A stretch of DNA of 64,000 nt from an uncultured Eubacterium sp. (GCA_900544285.1 UQUT01000008.1:1-64000); one strand, 5' to 3'; numbered from the stretch's first letter, positions 15,517-25,128 are shown. Translations and numbers: made by a program. The notes: a model not told the origin generated them from the letters alone.

Positions 15517-17094
15517 ATGTGTTCAATTATGGGTTATTGCGGTTCGGGTGTCACCTTTTCCGTTTTCAAGGAAGCTTTTGAGAGGACTGTTTCAAGAGGA
15601 CCGGACGACAGCAAAATAATCAACACCGGCAAAGGACTTCTGGGCTTTCACCGTCTTGCGATAATGGGTCTGACGCCGGAGGGCATGCAGCCGTTTGAAC
15701 TTGACGGCAGTTACGCTGTCTGCAACGGCGAAATTTACGGATACGAAAAACACCGCGAAGCGCTTTCGTGCGAATACACCTTCAAAAGCGGTTCGGACTG
15801 CGAAATAATACTGCCGATGTACCGTAAATACGGCACATTCATGTTTTCCATGCTCGACGCGGAATTCGCAATGATAATCTTCGATGGCAAAACCGGCGAG
15901 CTTATCGCCGCAAGAGATCCCATCGGAATCCGCCCGCTTTATTACGGTTATGACGCAGAAGGCGAAATCATATTCGCAAGCGAGCCGAAAAACCTCGTCG
16001 GTCTCTGCGATAAAATCCTGCCGTTTCCCCCGGGGCATTACTGGAAGGACGGCAAATTCATCTGCTACCGCAACATTTCAGAGCCTGAGCACACCTGTCA
16101 CGACGGACTTGAAGAGGTCTGCAAAAACATCCGCGAAAAGCTGATTGCAGGCGTCAAAAAGCGCCTTGTATCAGACGCAAACGTCGGTTTTCTGCTCTCC
16201 GGCGGACTTGATTCGTCGCTAGTGTGCGCAATTGCGGCGAGAGAAAGCAAAAAGCCCATACGCACGTTCGCCATCGGCATGGAAGGCGACGCAATAGACT
16301 TAAAATACGCAAAAGAGGTTGCGGATTATATCGGAAGCGAGCATACTGAGGTCATAATGACAAAAAATCAGGTGCTTTGCTCGCTCTGCGAGGTCATTTC
16401 CGTGCTCGGCACATTCGATATAACAACGGTTCGTGCAAGCATGGGAATGTATTTGCTCTGCAAATATATCCATAAAAATACCGATATCCGCGTGCTCCTG
16501 ACGGGCGAGATATCGGATGAGCTCTTCGGCTATAAATATACTGATTTTGCCCCCTCGGCGGAAGAATTTCAGAAGGAATCCGAAAAGAGAATCCGCGAAC
16601 TTCATATGTATGACGTTCTCCGCGCCGACCGCTGTATTTCGGCAAACTCCCTTGAAGCACGCGTGCCCTTCGGTGATCTCGATTTTGTCAGTTACGTCAT
16701 GTCTGTCGATCCGGAGCTGAAGCTCAACAGATACGGCAAGGGGAAATACCTTCTCCGTCATGCTTTTGAAGGGGATTATCTCCCCCATGACATTCTTTTC
16801 CGCGAAAAAGCCGCCTTTTCGGACGCTGTCGGTCATTCGATGGTCGATTATCTCAAGGCGTACGCCGAAGAGCTTTATACGGATAAAGAATTTGAAGAAA
16901 AACGCAAAAAGTATGACCATTGCACCCCGTTTACAAAGGAGTCACTGTTTTATCGCGAGATATTTGAAAAATATTATCCCGGACAGTCGCAGATGATTTG
17001 TGACTTCTGGATGCCGAATAAGTCATGGCAGGGCTGCAACGTCTCCGACCCCTCCGCAAGAGTCCTTTCAAACTACGGCGAAAGCGGAAAATAA
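15517..17094 (+). CDS. asnB: Asparagine synthetase (glutamine-hydrolysing)
   Basis: A 525-residue class II asparagine synthetase. After Met the catalytic Cys2 starts the N-terminal glutaminase domain (CSIMGYCG, SRGPDDSKI, GFHRLAIMG, CNGEIYGYE). The C-terminal synthetase domain has the ATP-pyrophosphatase loop LSGGLDSSLV, then LTGEISDELFGYKY and the VPFGDLDFV stretch. The frame is open upstream, but the ATG at 15517 with CGGAGG gives the required Cys2. An Asn T-box precedes it, so it is induced when tRNA-Asn is uncharged. It uses glutamine made by the GSIII encoded just upstream. Confidence 0.93.
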   Translation: MCSIMGYCGSGVTFSVFKEAFERTVSRGPDDSKIINTGKGLLGFHRLAIMGLTPEGMQPFELDGSYAVCNGEIYGYEKHREALSCEYTFKSGSDCEIILPMYRKYGTFMFSMLDAEFAMIIFDGKTGELIAARDPIGIRPLYYGYDAEGEIIFASEPKNLVGLCDKILPFPPGHYWKDGKFICYRNISEPEHTCHDGLEEVCKNIREKLIAGVKKRLVSDANVGFLLSGGLDSSLVCAIAARESKKPIRTFAIGMEGDAIDLKYAKEVADYIGSEHTEVIMTKNQVLCSLCEVISVLGTFDITTVRASMGMYLLCKYIHKNTDIRVLLTGEISDELFGYKYTDFAPSAEEFQKESEKRIRELHMYDVLRADRCISANSLEARVPFGDLDFVSYVMSVDPELKLNRYGKGKYLLRHAFEGDYLPHDILFREKAAFSDAVGHSMVDYLKAYAEELYTDKEFEEKRKKYDHCTPFTKESLFYREIFEKYYPGQSQMICDFWMPNKSWQGCNVSDPSARVLSNYGESGK

Positions 17095-17108
17095 TATTGA
17101 AAGAAACA

Positions 17109-17147
17109 CCGCGGGAAGCGACGTTTGTCACTCCCCGCGGATTTTTT
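17109..17147 (+). terminator. Terminator of asnB
   Basis: A CCGCGGG stem with its complement (17109-17140), extended by partial GCGAC/GTCAC pairing, is followed by ATTTTTT. It separates asnB from the convergent S41 gene. Confidence 0.85.
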
Positions 17148-17157
17148 AAGCAAATTT

Positions 17158-19158
17158 TTATCTTTTTCCCGTTCCGAATGTCGTTATGCCCGAAGTGTCC
17201 TTGCTTTTTTCAATGCCGTAATATTCAATCATCTTCATTGTAAGGTCGAGCGCTTCCGTGCTGTTGACGAAAACGTCCGGCATAAGGCCTATGCCTTCGG
17301 GGTTCATACCATTATAATAGTCTTTGCAGACGTCAATATAGTTTCTCCCGATAACAAAGACAGTATTGGAGTTCGGGACCTGAACATATACGTATTCTCC
17401 CGCGAGCATACAGCCAGCTGTGTTTGTGCCGACAAACAGCGTATTATTGAATGTGGAATGATACTGATACGCAAGCTCTCCGGAAGAGGCAACATTCTTG
17501 TCGATAAGCACGATCGTGTTGTTCGGGTTTTCTTTCGGCACAAACGGTCGCACCGCCACATTGATTGATGAGCCTGACAAGCTTGCGTTCAGTCTTGCCC
17601 ACACAAACGGATATCCGACATCCGAGCCCGAATAGTTCCGTACCCACGACTCCGCATAGCGCGAGCTTCCTCCTCCGTTGCCTCTCAAATCGATCACAAA
17701 CAGCTTTTGTTTTTTGAGCTGTGACCCTGTGCCGGCATACTTTAACAGTTCCGCATCATATCTCCCACTGTCAAAGCTCCTTATATGGATTATCGGAACG
17801 CCGTTTTCAATTCTCGCTCCGGCTATTGTCTCACCGGCGCTTAATCTCGTGTTATACTTTTTCCATACTATTTTATGACTGTATTCGGTTTCTCCCCTTT
17901 TAACCGTCAGCGTATCGCCGTCGAGCTTTTCCTCATCCGGATTTGCTATTCTGACAAGCGCATAAACAAGCTCGCCGCTTTCGTCGATTGTGACTTTAAG
18001 ATATTCCGAAAAATCTCCGCCGTTTACTTTTTCAAGATACCATTTCTTCCCTTGCACAAGGGTGTAATAACCTGTGTCATCCTCTCTGAAAATTATATCT
18101 TCGACATAATACGCATAAGTATATTTCTTGTTCAGTTTAGCAAAGCTCCCTTTTCGCGAGGTGCCGTACATGCCCGCATGAGCGTCAACGATAAAATCAA
18201 GCGAAGAAAGAATTATGTCATAAAAATCGCCGTCCGTCATCGGCATATCGTATTCTTCGTAATATGCATTTATCGCGGCAACGGCTTTCCTTTCGGCTTC
18301 TTCGAACTTGTCTGCGCCGAAATATTCATAGAGAGAATAATACGTATAGAACGCTTTGAAACAGATTTCCGCGTCCGCAAGAGCCTGCTCCTTCGTCATC
18401 ATAGCCCCGTTTCTCTTGGGCATGTCGGCAGAGACGTATTTTTCCCTTTCCGCCGCTGTGAGGAGCTTGTTTTTGTCCGAGCGGACATATTGAGGCGCAA
18501 TTCCTTCATAAGGTTTTGAGAGTCTATCCCTTCTCTCATCGTTCACTTTTTTCAGATATTCATTATAATCTATTGGCTTTTCGTTTGTGCTGTCGACAAT
18601 GCCTGCGTCCGTTTCGGGCAGAAGCGTCCGTTTACATCCCGCGCAGACCTTATCAAGCCCCTTGCCCTCCAGCTTTTCGTGGTTTTTGGGGTCAAGCGAG
18701 TCTCCCAGTTCCTTTTTGCAGTCGCGACATTTTTCTTTTGAAACGCACGTTGCCGCAAGGATCTTTTGGTGATTATCGGGATCGACCTCGCCGTAAGGAT
18801 AAGAGCAGACCTCGCATATTGCGCGCTGCTTGCAGGTTGCCTCGCCGCCTATATGCGGACCGTAATCGCCATAGGTCACCCCGCAACGCTCGCATTTTGC
18901 TCGCGATTTGCAGTTTTCAGCAGTACCACCAGTATGACCGAGCGCCGGGATTTCTTCCGTCTCCGTTTCGCCGCAGGAGCAGGTTCTCTCCCGCTCTCCG
19001 GCGTTTACGCAGTCCGCCTCTTTGACAGTCTGCCATTCGCCATAGGCGTGGATGTGCTCAGAGCCTGTCGTCGTACCTGTTTCCTGCGTGTTTTCGCAGG
19101 CGCAAAGGCAGAAAAGCGAAATAATAATTACCGCTAAAAACGTAATGATTTTCTTCAT
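17158..19158 (-). CDS. Secreted S41-family peptidase lipoprotein with Cys-rich N-terminal module, copy 2
   Basis: A 666-residue paralog of the 7117-9075 gene. Signal peptide and lipobox (LFCLCACEN), Cys-rich module and the last ~20 residues are nearly identical. The central and peptidase regions have diverged substantially. The peptidase half keeps LFVIDLRGNGGGSS, the SSGE motif with probable nucleophile Ser at about 559, and GTNTAGC. A short Thr insert (TQETGTTTGSE) follows the lipobox. The start at 19158 has only a weak GGTGG site. Unlike copy 1 it has no adjacent regulator, but a sequence like the copy-1 operator lies about 105 bases upstream. An outward-anchored protease with a metal-binding or adhesive module is the best reading. 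Confidence 0.85.
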   Translation of the reverse strand: MKKIITFLAVIIISLFCLCACENTQETGTTTGSEHIHAYGEWQTVKEADCVNAGERERTCSCGETETEEIPALGHTGGTAENCKSRAKCERCGVTYGDYGPHIGGEATCKQRAICEVCSYPYGEVDPDNHQKILAATCVSKEKCRDCKKELGDSLDPKNHEKLEGKGLDKVCAGCKRTLLPETDAGIVDSTNEKPIDYNEYLKKVNDERRDRLSKPYEGIAPQYVRSDKNKLLTAAEREKYVSADMPKRNGAMMTKEQALADAEICFKAFYTYYSLYEYFGADKFEEAERKAVAAINAYYEEYDMPMTDGDFYDIILSSLDFIVDAHAGMYGTSRKGSFAKLNKKYTYAYYVEDIIFREDDTGYYTLVQGKKWYLEKVNGGDFSEYLKVTIDESGELVYALVRIANPDEEKLDGDTLTVKRGETEYSHKIVWKKYNTRLSAGETIAGARIENGVPIIHIRSFDSGRYDAELLKYAGTGSQLKKQKLFVIDLRGNGGGSSRYAESWVRNYSGSDVGYPFVWARLNASLSGSSINVAVRPFVPKENPNNTIVLIDKNVASSGELAYQYHSTFNNTLFVGTNTAGCMLAGEYVYVQVPNSNTVFVIGRNYIDVCKDYYNGMNPEGIGLMPDVFVNSTEALDLTMKMIEYYGIEKSKDTSGITTFGTGKR
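18590..18933 (-). repeat. Direct repeat A (copy 2), Cys-rich module of the S41 genes
   Basis: The second copy of the ~345-base stretch at 8525-8868, same orientation. Homologous recombination between copies would delete or amplify the 10 kb between them, which includes both glutamine synthetases and asnB. Confidence 0.85.
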
Positions 19159-19262
19159 TTTTGTCCACCGTATGAATGAATTCCGCAGATAATGCGGTGA
19201 AGTCTGCGACTGATAAGTCAATTTTACACCTCGTGCTTCTGATTTGCAACAGCGGGCGGCAA

Positions 19263-19290
19263 ATTGTAAATTTTGTTTGCAAAATGTGTA
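19263..19290 (-). promoter_or_regulatory. Operator-like element upstream of S41 copy 2
   Basis: On the minus strand this 28-base stretch resembles the promoter/operator of XRE regulator 1: both read ACATTTTGC, then AA-rich sequence, then a TTAAAAT- or TTACAAT-like -10. It contains the perfect inverted repeat ATTTTG/CAAAAT (19270-19285). Its -35 is poor (TACACA). Confidence 0.4.
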
Positions 19291-19355
19291 TAATATTCAC
19301 AAATCTTCGTCTTGGAAAAACGGTCGTGTGCCTATTTGACAGCATTTTATCATAT

Positions 19356-20408
19356 TCAGATCAGTTTTTCAATTATATCCCCGAAAGCCTTTGCCATTGC
19401 AAGATAGCCGACGTCATTCGGATGACAGCCGTCCTGCGTCGACTCGTTTCGCAGGTCGTCATCGAAAATGTGCCTTCCATCGACAAAATACAGATTTTTA
19501 TCGCCCTCCGCAATTCCTCTTTTGTAGCTTTCTTCAATTATAAGCCTGCGCTTTTCGTTTTCGGCTTCGTCGCTGTAATAGTCCACCTTCGACGCCATTA
19601 TTATGGGCAGATCGGGTTGCTTTGCGCGAACTGTTTTATAGCCGTCGTAATGCGTTTTTTCAAGATACTCCGCCGACGGAGCGTTGTGGTCGTAATCATA
19701 AACAAAAGCGCTCATTGTCAGAAGCGAAATATAGCTCATTACGGCTTTTTCCGCCTTTGCCGCGCCCGCAAAGCCGAGATTGATAAAGTCGCTGTCAAGC
19801 CTTCTGCCGATTATTGCGGGATAATTTGACGAAGGCTTTCCCGCGCCGACGCCGTGCACAATCGACGAGCCGTAAAACACAATCGGCGTTTTATGGCTGT
19901 ATTCTTCGCCCTTTTCGACAGTCGACCCTTCGCGCAGTGCGATATATACGTTTTTTACCTTTGCAAACAGCGGCAGACTGATTACAAGCTCCCTCATTTT
20001 TGCGGACGGAAAACGTATCCTGCCCTCGGAATAGTTCTTGCCGTCACCCTGCGACGGAACAAAAATCGCCGAAAAATACGGCTTTCCATCCCTTATCTCA
20101 AACATATCAAAGCCGCGCCTTGAAACATACGTATCGTTTGTGTCGTCCGCAAGAGCTCCGTCCGTATCGGCATGAACAACCACATAATCGGAATCGGTCT
20201 TAAAGCGGATTCTTCCTCCCGCCGGCATAAGAGAAAGCTCTGCAACCTCTTTGCTTGTCGCCTCGGCGACAGGCCTCGGCAGTCGACAAAAGCCTTCGCA
20301 CAAGCCGTATATATCAAACGGCGGCTTTGTCACATCAAGAAAAACGGGCTCGCCGGACGTTATTGTCGTGTCGCGCATGGTAACGCCCATTTCTTTCGTT
20401 ACTTTCAT
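19356..20408 (-). CDS. SGNH/GDSL-family hydrolase
   Basis: A 350-residue two-domain protein. The first ~165 residues are a beta-rich domain (GRIRFKTDSDYVVVHAD, GKNYSEGRIRFPSAK) typical of carbohydrate-associated SGNH enzymes. The C-terminal domain has the block I Ser in VFYGSSIVHG, a block II Gly in NLGFAGAA, and the catalytic Asp-His in DGCHPNDVG. No signal peptide is visible, so it is probably cytoplasmic. Family members remove acetyl or other ester groups from sugars; the substrate here is unknown. The ATG at 20408 is divergent from tex. Confidence 0.82.
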   Translation of the reverse strand: MKVTKEMGVTMRDTTITSGEPVFLDVTKPPFDIYGLCEGFCRLPRPVAEATSKEVAELSLMPAGGRIRFKTDSDYVVVHADTDGALADDTNDTYVSRRGFDMFEIRDGKPYFSAIFVPSQGDGKNYSEGRIRFPSAKMRELVISLPLFAKVKNVYIALREGSTVEKGEEYSHKTPIVFYGSSIVHGVGAGKPSSNYPAIIGRRLDSDFINLGFAGAAKAEKAVMSYISLLTMSAFVYDYDHNAPSAEYLEKTHYDGYKTVRAKQPDLPIIMASKVDYYSDEAENEKRRLIIEESYKRGIAEGDKNLYFVDGRHIFDDDLRNESTQDGCHPNDVGYLAMAKAFGDIIEKLI

Positions 20409-20504
20409 ACCCTATATTCCCCCATAAACGATTTTTGTTTTGCATAAATAATATCACAAACGGCGGACTTTGTAAACCTTTTCCTCTCATATGACAAAAT
20501 TCTT

Positions 20505-20533
20505 TTGCAAACTGCGGAAAAGTATGTTATAAT
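20505..20533 (+). promoter_or_regulatory. Promoter of tex
   Basis: TTGCAA (20505-20510), 17 bp, TATAAT (20528-20533), about 40 bases before the tex start. Confidence 0.75.
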
Positions 20534-20572
20534 GATAAAAGATGCAACATTATAATGACAGGAGCAAAGCAA

Positions 20573-22735
20573 ATGGATATAAGCAAAATACTGTGCAAGG
20601 AGCTGGGGCTTGAGGAGTGGCAGGTGAACGCCGTCATTTCCCTTTCGGACGAAGGCTGCACAATTCCCTTTATCGCCCGTTACCGCAAGGAAGCGCACGG
20701 CTCTCTTGACGACCAGAAAATACACAACCTCATCGAAAGACTTGAATATCTCCGCTCGCTCGACGCAAGACGCGAGGAGATTGACAAAGCGATAACCGAT
20801 CAGGGCAAGATGACGGACGAGATAAAAGCCGCGCTTGCCGCAGCCGAAACACTCGCCGTCCTCGAAGATATATATCGTCCGTTCAAGCCGAAACGCCGCA
20901 CCCGCGCGACAATCGCAAAGGAAAAAGGGCTTGAACCTCTGGCTGAGAAAATTCTCGCTCAGGGCAAGGACGACCCCCTCTCCCTCGCCGCGGAATTCAT
21001 AAATCCGGAGCTCGGAGTCGAAACGGCGGATGACGCGCTCGCGGGCGCAAAGGACATAATTGCGGAAGTCGCAAGCGACGACCCCGAGATAAGAAAACGC
21101 CTGCGCAACCTCTATAACCTAGGCGGGACGGTGACAGTCAAGGCGATCGACCCCGAAAAGGACAGCGTTTACACGATGTATTACGACCATTCGGAGCCTG
21201 TCAGCAAAATCGCAAGCCACAGAGTGCTTGCTATCGACCGCGGAGAGAAAGAGGAATTTCTGAAGGTTTCCGTCACAATTGAGACGGACAAGGCATACAA
21301 GGCGCTCGAAACCGTTATGATAAAGAACGCATTCTCGCCCTGTGCCGACGTCGTCCGCGAGGCATATATTGACGCTTATTCCCGTCTCATCGCGCCCTCT
21401 GTCGAAAGAGAGATCCGCGCGGCGCTGACGGAGGTCGCGTGCACCGGCGCGATAAAGAATTTTTCAAACAACCTGCATCAGCTTCTTATGCAACCGCCCG
21501 TCAGAAATAAGGTGACAATGGGGCTTGACCCCGGCTATCGCACGGGCTGTAAGGTTGCCGTCGTGGACGGCATCGGCAGGGTTATGGATACGGGTGTAAT
21601 CTATATAACTCACGGCGAAAATCAGCTTGAAGCGGCAAAGAAAAAGGTGTCCTCGCTGATAGCTAAATACGGCGTCGAATGTATTGCCATCGGCAACGGC
21701 ACGGCGAGCAAGGAAACGGAAATGTTCGTTTCCGACCTTCTCCGCAAAACGGGCTCAAAGGCACTTTATATGGTCGTTTCCGAGGCGGGAGCCTCAGTCT
21801 ATTCGGCAAGCAAGTTGGCAGCGGAGGAATTTCCGGATTACGACCTCACCCTCCGCAGCGCGATAAGCATCGCACGCAGACTTCAGGACCCGCTCGCAGA
21901 GCTCGTAAAGATAGACCCGAAATCAATCGGCGTCGGTCAGTATCAGCACGATATGCCGCCGAAGCAGCTCGCGGAAGCGCTTGATTTTGTCGTTGAAAAC
22001 TGCGTAAACAGCGTCGGCGTTGATTTGAATACGGCGTCCGTTTCCCTGCTTTCAAGGGTATCGGGCATAAGCTCGGCAATAGCGAAAAATATCGTTGCTT
22101 ACAGAGAAGAAAACGGCGCGCTGAAAAGTCGCGCAGAGCTTAAAAAGGTTCCCAAACTCGGTCCTAAAGCGTTTGAGCAGGCGGCGGGCTTCCTCCGTAT
22201 AACAGGCGGCAAGGAGCCGCTTGACAGCACGGCAGTCCATCCAGAAAGTTATCCGGCGGCAAAAGCTCTGCTGAAAGCTCTCGGCTATGTTGAAAGCGAT
22301 ATTTCCGCGGGAAAGCTGTCATCGCTCCGCGACGAAGCGGAGAAAATCGGGCTGCCCTCCCTTGCCGAAAAGCTCGGCATCGGCATTCCGACCCTTTCCG
22401 ACGTAATCGACGAGCTGATGAAGCCCGGCAGAGACCCCCGCGACGAGCTTCCTCCCCCGCTTCTCCGCTCCGACGTGCTTGAAATGAAGGACTTAAAGCC
22501 CGGCATGGAAATAACGGGCACGGTTCGCAACGTTATCGACTTCGGAGCGTTCGTCGATATAGGCGTTCATCAGGACGGACTTGTTCATATCTCGCAGATA
22601 AGCAAAACATTTATAAAGCACCCGAGCGACGTTCTCAAAACGGGAGACATCGTGAAGGTTTGGGTAATCTCCGTGGACGAGGCGAAAAAGCGCATTGCGC
22701 TGACGATGATTGAACCGAAGAAAACCGAACAGTAA
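20573..22735 (+). CDS. Tex-like RNA-binding transcription accessory protein
   Basis: A 720-residue Tex family protein, a nucleic-acid-binding factor linked to transcription and RNA metabolism. The N-terminal Tex region starts MDISKILCKELGLEEWQVN and includes CTIPFIARYRKE. A YqgF-like nuclease-fold stretch (VTMGLDPGYRTGCKVAVVD) is followed by a helix-hairpin-helix region (SVGVDLNTASVSLLSRVSGI). A C-terminal S1 domain (GTVRNVIDFGAFVDIGVHQDG, LVHISQIS) completes it. I chose the ATG at 20573 because AGGAGC lies nine bases upstream; one six codons earlier has no site. The length is normal. Confidence 0.93.
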   Translation: MDISKILCKELGLEEWQVNAVISLSDEGCTIPFIARYRKEAHGSLDDQKIHNLIERLEYLRSLDARREEIDKAITDQGKMTDEIKAALAAAETLAVLEDIYRPFKPKRRTRATIAKEKGLEPLAEKILAQGKDDPLSLAAEFINPELGVETADDALAGAKDIIAEVASDDPEIRKRLRNLYNLGGTVTVKAIDPEKDSVYTMYYDHSEPVSKIASHRVLAIDRGEKEEFLKVSVTIETDKAYKALETVMIKNAFSPCADVVREAYIDAYSRLIAPSVEREIRAALTEVACTGAIKNFSNNLHQLLMQPPVRNKVTMGLDPGYRTGCKVAVVDGIGRVMDTGVIYITHGENQLEAAKKKVSSLIAKYGVECIAIGNGTASKETEMFVSDLLRKTGSKALYMVVSEAGASVYSASKLAAEEFPDYDLTLRSAISIARRLQDPLAELVKIDPKSIGVGQYQHDMPPKQLAEALDFVVENCVNSVGVDLNTASVSLLSRVSGISSAIAKNIVAYREENGALKSRAELKKVPKLGPKAFEQAAGFLRITGGKEPLDSTAVHPESYPAAKALLKALGYVESDISAGKLSSLRDEAEKIGLPSLAEKLGIGIPTLSDVIDELMKPGRDPRDELPPPLLRSDVLEMKDLKPGMEITGTVRNVIDFGAFVDIGVHQDGLVHISQISKTFIKHPSDVLKTGDIVKVWVISVDEAKKRIALTMIEPKKTEQ

Positions 22736-22740
22736 ATTAC

Positions 22741-22770
22741 AAAGCGGCAGGGGAAAATCCCCTGCCGTTT
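22741..22770 (+). terminator. Terminator of tex
   Basis: A 12-base AAAGCGGCAGGG stem with its complement, followed by TTTCATT. Confidence 0.75.
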
Positions 22771-22775
22771 CATTA

Positions 22776-22812
22776 TCGAAAAGGCAGGAAATTCTTGCGG
22801 ATTTCCTGCCTT
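22776..22812 (-). terminator. Terminator of the LRR lipoprotein gene
   Basis: A 12-bp AAGGCAGGAAAT stem with its complement on an eight-base loop, immediately after the minus-strand stop at 22817, ending in TTTTC. Confidence 0.75.
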
Positions 22813-22816
22813 CATA

Positions 22817-24982
22817 TTATTCAATCGTCACTTTCATCTCCGCCGTCAGCCCTTTATATGATATTCGGACAGTCCCGTTCTCCGAAAAATCGTATTCGAC
22901 GGCGACGTCATCCTCCGTCAGAGTCGTGACGTCAAACCCGGAAGCGATATAAGTCATTGCACAGCCGGAAAAATCAAATTTTTCATCGGCGGAGTATGTG
23001 CTTTTCGCTCCGCGACGGGGCAAAAAATACAGCGTGTCGGTTTCAAGTCCCGCATATGCCAGAGATTGCATGAGCGCATACTGCTGCATCGGCGAGCTTT
23101 TCAGGTCACAGAGGATGACTGCTTCATCCGATATACCTTCAAAATTCCCCTCGCCGATTTTCAGTCCCGAGCCGCTCTTTGCGCCGCAGTAAATAAGCGA
23201 CAGCCGCGGACAATCCCTTATCGCGCCGTTCTCTATCAGCTTTATGTCGCTGTGGATAAACAGCTTTTCAAGCAGAGGATGGGCAATCGCCCCTTCCTCA
23301 ATTACGGTCACGGGATATGTTTTCTCGCCGTCGAAAACGCCGGTCGGAACAACGAATTTTCCGAACGAAAGGTTATCCGGAAGCTTGACAAGAGTTGCTG
23401 TGCCGCTTGCGCGGTCGACCGAATATTCCGCACCGTCCTCATCCATCGTGCCCGAAAGAACGACGGTGTATTCCGCATATGCGTCCGCCTGCGCGACATA
23501 TTCTCCGCAGATTATTTTTATCTTTCTCGCGCCCGGAGCAGATAGATCGCAGGAAATTTCAAAATCATTTGTCAGCCCAAAATATACATCTGTATAAAGC
23601 AGGATTTCCGCGTCACTGCTCGATATTTCGTCGCCGAGCAAAAACTCGCTCTCGCAGTCCAGCACGGTTATTCCCTCTTTTATGATTACTCCGCTGCCGC
23701 CCTCGGCCTTGAAATTATACATAACGATCGACGTATTTCCGGAATATACCGTACAGTTTACCGAGCCGCGCAGAACATTTTCTTCACATCCGCTCTCCTG
23801 CGGAACGGCGAGAATTTCAAGACTCGGACAGCCCGAAAAAGCTCCGTCGTCAATTTCATAAAGCCCGATACCGCCAATCACACGGGCAAGCCCCATGCAG
23901 GACGAAAACGCCCGTCTGCCGATATATTCCGCACTCTGCGGAAGAATCACCTCCGAAAGCGAATTGCAACTCTCGAAAGCCTGATGACCGATTTCTTTAA
24001 GTCCTTCGTGGAGCGATATTTCCGCAAGACTTCCGCAACCCGAGAAAAATCCGTCCGGAATTTTTGTTGTTTTTTGCGGAAGCGAAACCTTTATAAGCGA
24101 CGCGCAATTCATGAAAGCATACCCGGAAAGCTCTGTCCCGTCATCCATAATCGCGACTTTGAGCGATGTGCACCCGCAGAAAGCCGCCTCTCCGATTTTT
24201 ATCTTTCCGAGCGTCACGCCCGTAAGAGACGGATTTTCATAAAAGGCGTAATCTTTTATTTCGAGGACGGGATATTCTTTTCCCTCATAAACAACCCTTG
24301 CGGGAACGACAAAATATCCGATAACCGCCGTGCCGTCCGCAAGCGACGCCTTGCCCTCGTTTATCTCATAAACCGCTCCGCGGACATCCTTCATATCGTC
24401 CGATATTGTCGGCGCGTACTGCCCCTCAACGCACACCGCAAAATTGCAGACATACCCTCCGCACGATATTTTTACGTTCTTTTCACCCTCCGAATCAAAG
24501 GTGAACTCTGCGTCATAATCGTTTATTTCAGCCGTCCCACCGGAGAAAAGCTCCGCCGTGACCTTTACGCTGTCGCGGTCGAAAACATCGCCGACGCCGT
24601 AAACCCTTTCATATCTTTTTTCAACCGAAAGCCCGACTATCATTGTATTTTTTATCACAACATCATAAATCCGGCTCTCGCTGCCGTACCAGACAAGCAT
24701 ACAGAAAACGTTCTCCCCGTCCTCAAGGTCAAGCTCGTCCCCGTCGAAATATTCGTCAAGGTCGCGGTTCGAATAAAGACGGACGTTTCCGCGCGACACT
24801 TTTATGTCGCTGTAAATATTGACATAATCCATATTGTAAAATTCCGCGCGGATTGTCTCGCCATCAAGGCGGTAACCGTCCGCCAGAATGAGCTCGGGAG
24901 AAAACGTCCCGGTCTTTCCGCATGAGCAAAAAACAAGCGCAAGCATAGCCACCGCAAGCAAGAAACACATCGCCCTTTTCAT
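22817..24982 (-). CDS. BspA-type leucine-rich-repeat surface lipoprotein
   Basis: A 721-residue predicted lipoprotein (signal MKRAMCFLLAVAMLALVFCSCGK, Cys at about 21). An Ig-like region (VYGVGDVFDRDSVKVTAELFSGG) is followed by several LRR_5/BspA repeats at roughly residues 265-430 with the pattern AFxxCxSLxxVxLPxxxxxIGxxAF. A second repeat-like section and C-terminal Ig-like strands ending in ISYKGLTAEMKVTIE follow. Such proteins decorate the surface of gut bacteria and may bind host or glycan ligands (family knowledge). The ATG at 24982 has AAGGA upstream. It is a single-gene unit with its own promoter and terminator. A second member lies at the window end. Confidence 0.85.
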   Translation of the reverse strand: MKRAMCFLLAVAMLALVFCSCGKTGTFSPELILADGYRLDGETIRAEFYNMDYVNIYSDIKVSRGNVRLYSNRDLDEYFDGDELDLEDGENVFCMLVWYGSESRIYDVVIKNTMIVGLSVEKRYERVYGVGDVFDRDSVKVTAELFSGGTAEINDYDAEFTFDSEGEKNVKISCGGYVCNFAVCVEGQYAPTISDDMKDVRGAVYEINEGKASLADGTAVIGYFVVPARVVYEGKEYPVLEIKDYAFYENPSLTGVTLGKIKIGEAAFCGCTSLKVAIMDDGTELSGYAFMNCASLIKVSLPQKTTKIPDGFFSGCGSLAEISLHEGLKEIGHQAFESCNSLSEVILPQSAEYIGRRAFSSCMGLARVIGGIGLYEIDDGAFSGCPSLEILAVPQESGCEENVLRGSVNCTVYSGNTSIVMYNFKAEGGSGVIIKEGITVLDCESEFLLGDEISSSDAEILLYTDVYFGLTNDFEISCDLSAPGARKIKIICGEYVAQADAYAEYTVVLSGTMDEDGAEYSVDRASGTATLVKLPDNLSFGKFVVPTGVFDGEKTYPVTVIEEGAIAHPLLEKLFIHSDIKLIENGAIRDCPRLSLIYCGAKSGSGLKIGEGNFEGISDEAVILCDLKSSPMQQYALMQSLAYAGLETDTLYFLPRRGAKSTYSADEKFDFSGCAMTYIASGFDVTTLTEDDVAVEYDFSENGTVRISYKGLTAEMKVTIE

Positions 24983-25016
24983 TGTCGTTTCCTTCCCGTC
25001 TGATTTTATCATATAT

Positions 25017-25045
25017 ATTATACCTCCGCACGGGAATTTAGTCAA
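25017..25045 (-). promoter_or_regulatory. Promoter of the LRR lipoprotein gene
   Basis: TTGACT (25045-25040), 17 bp, TATAAT (25022-25017) on the minus strand, 34 bases before the start codon. Confidence 0.85.
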
Positions 25046-25095
25046 TAGTCATCGGCGCAAGCTTGTTGCAACGTTTTATACGTTAGTATAATATG

Positions 25096-25125
25096 CAAAA
25101 AACTCCCGTGGCACGGGAGTTTTTG
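25096..25125 (-). terminator. Terminator of the YbaK-family gene
   Basis: An almost perfect palindrome around CTCCCGTG/CACGGGAG, flanked by A and T runs and therefore usable in both directions, just after the stop at 25129. Confidence 0.8.
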
Positions 25126-25128
25126 AAT

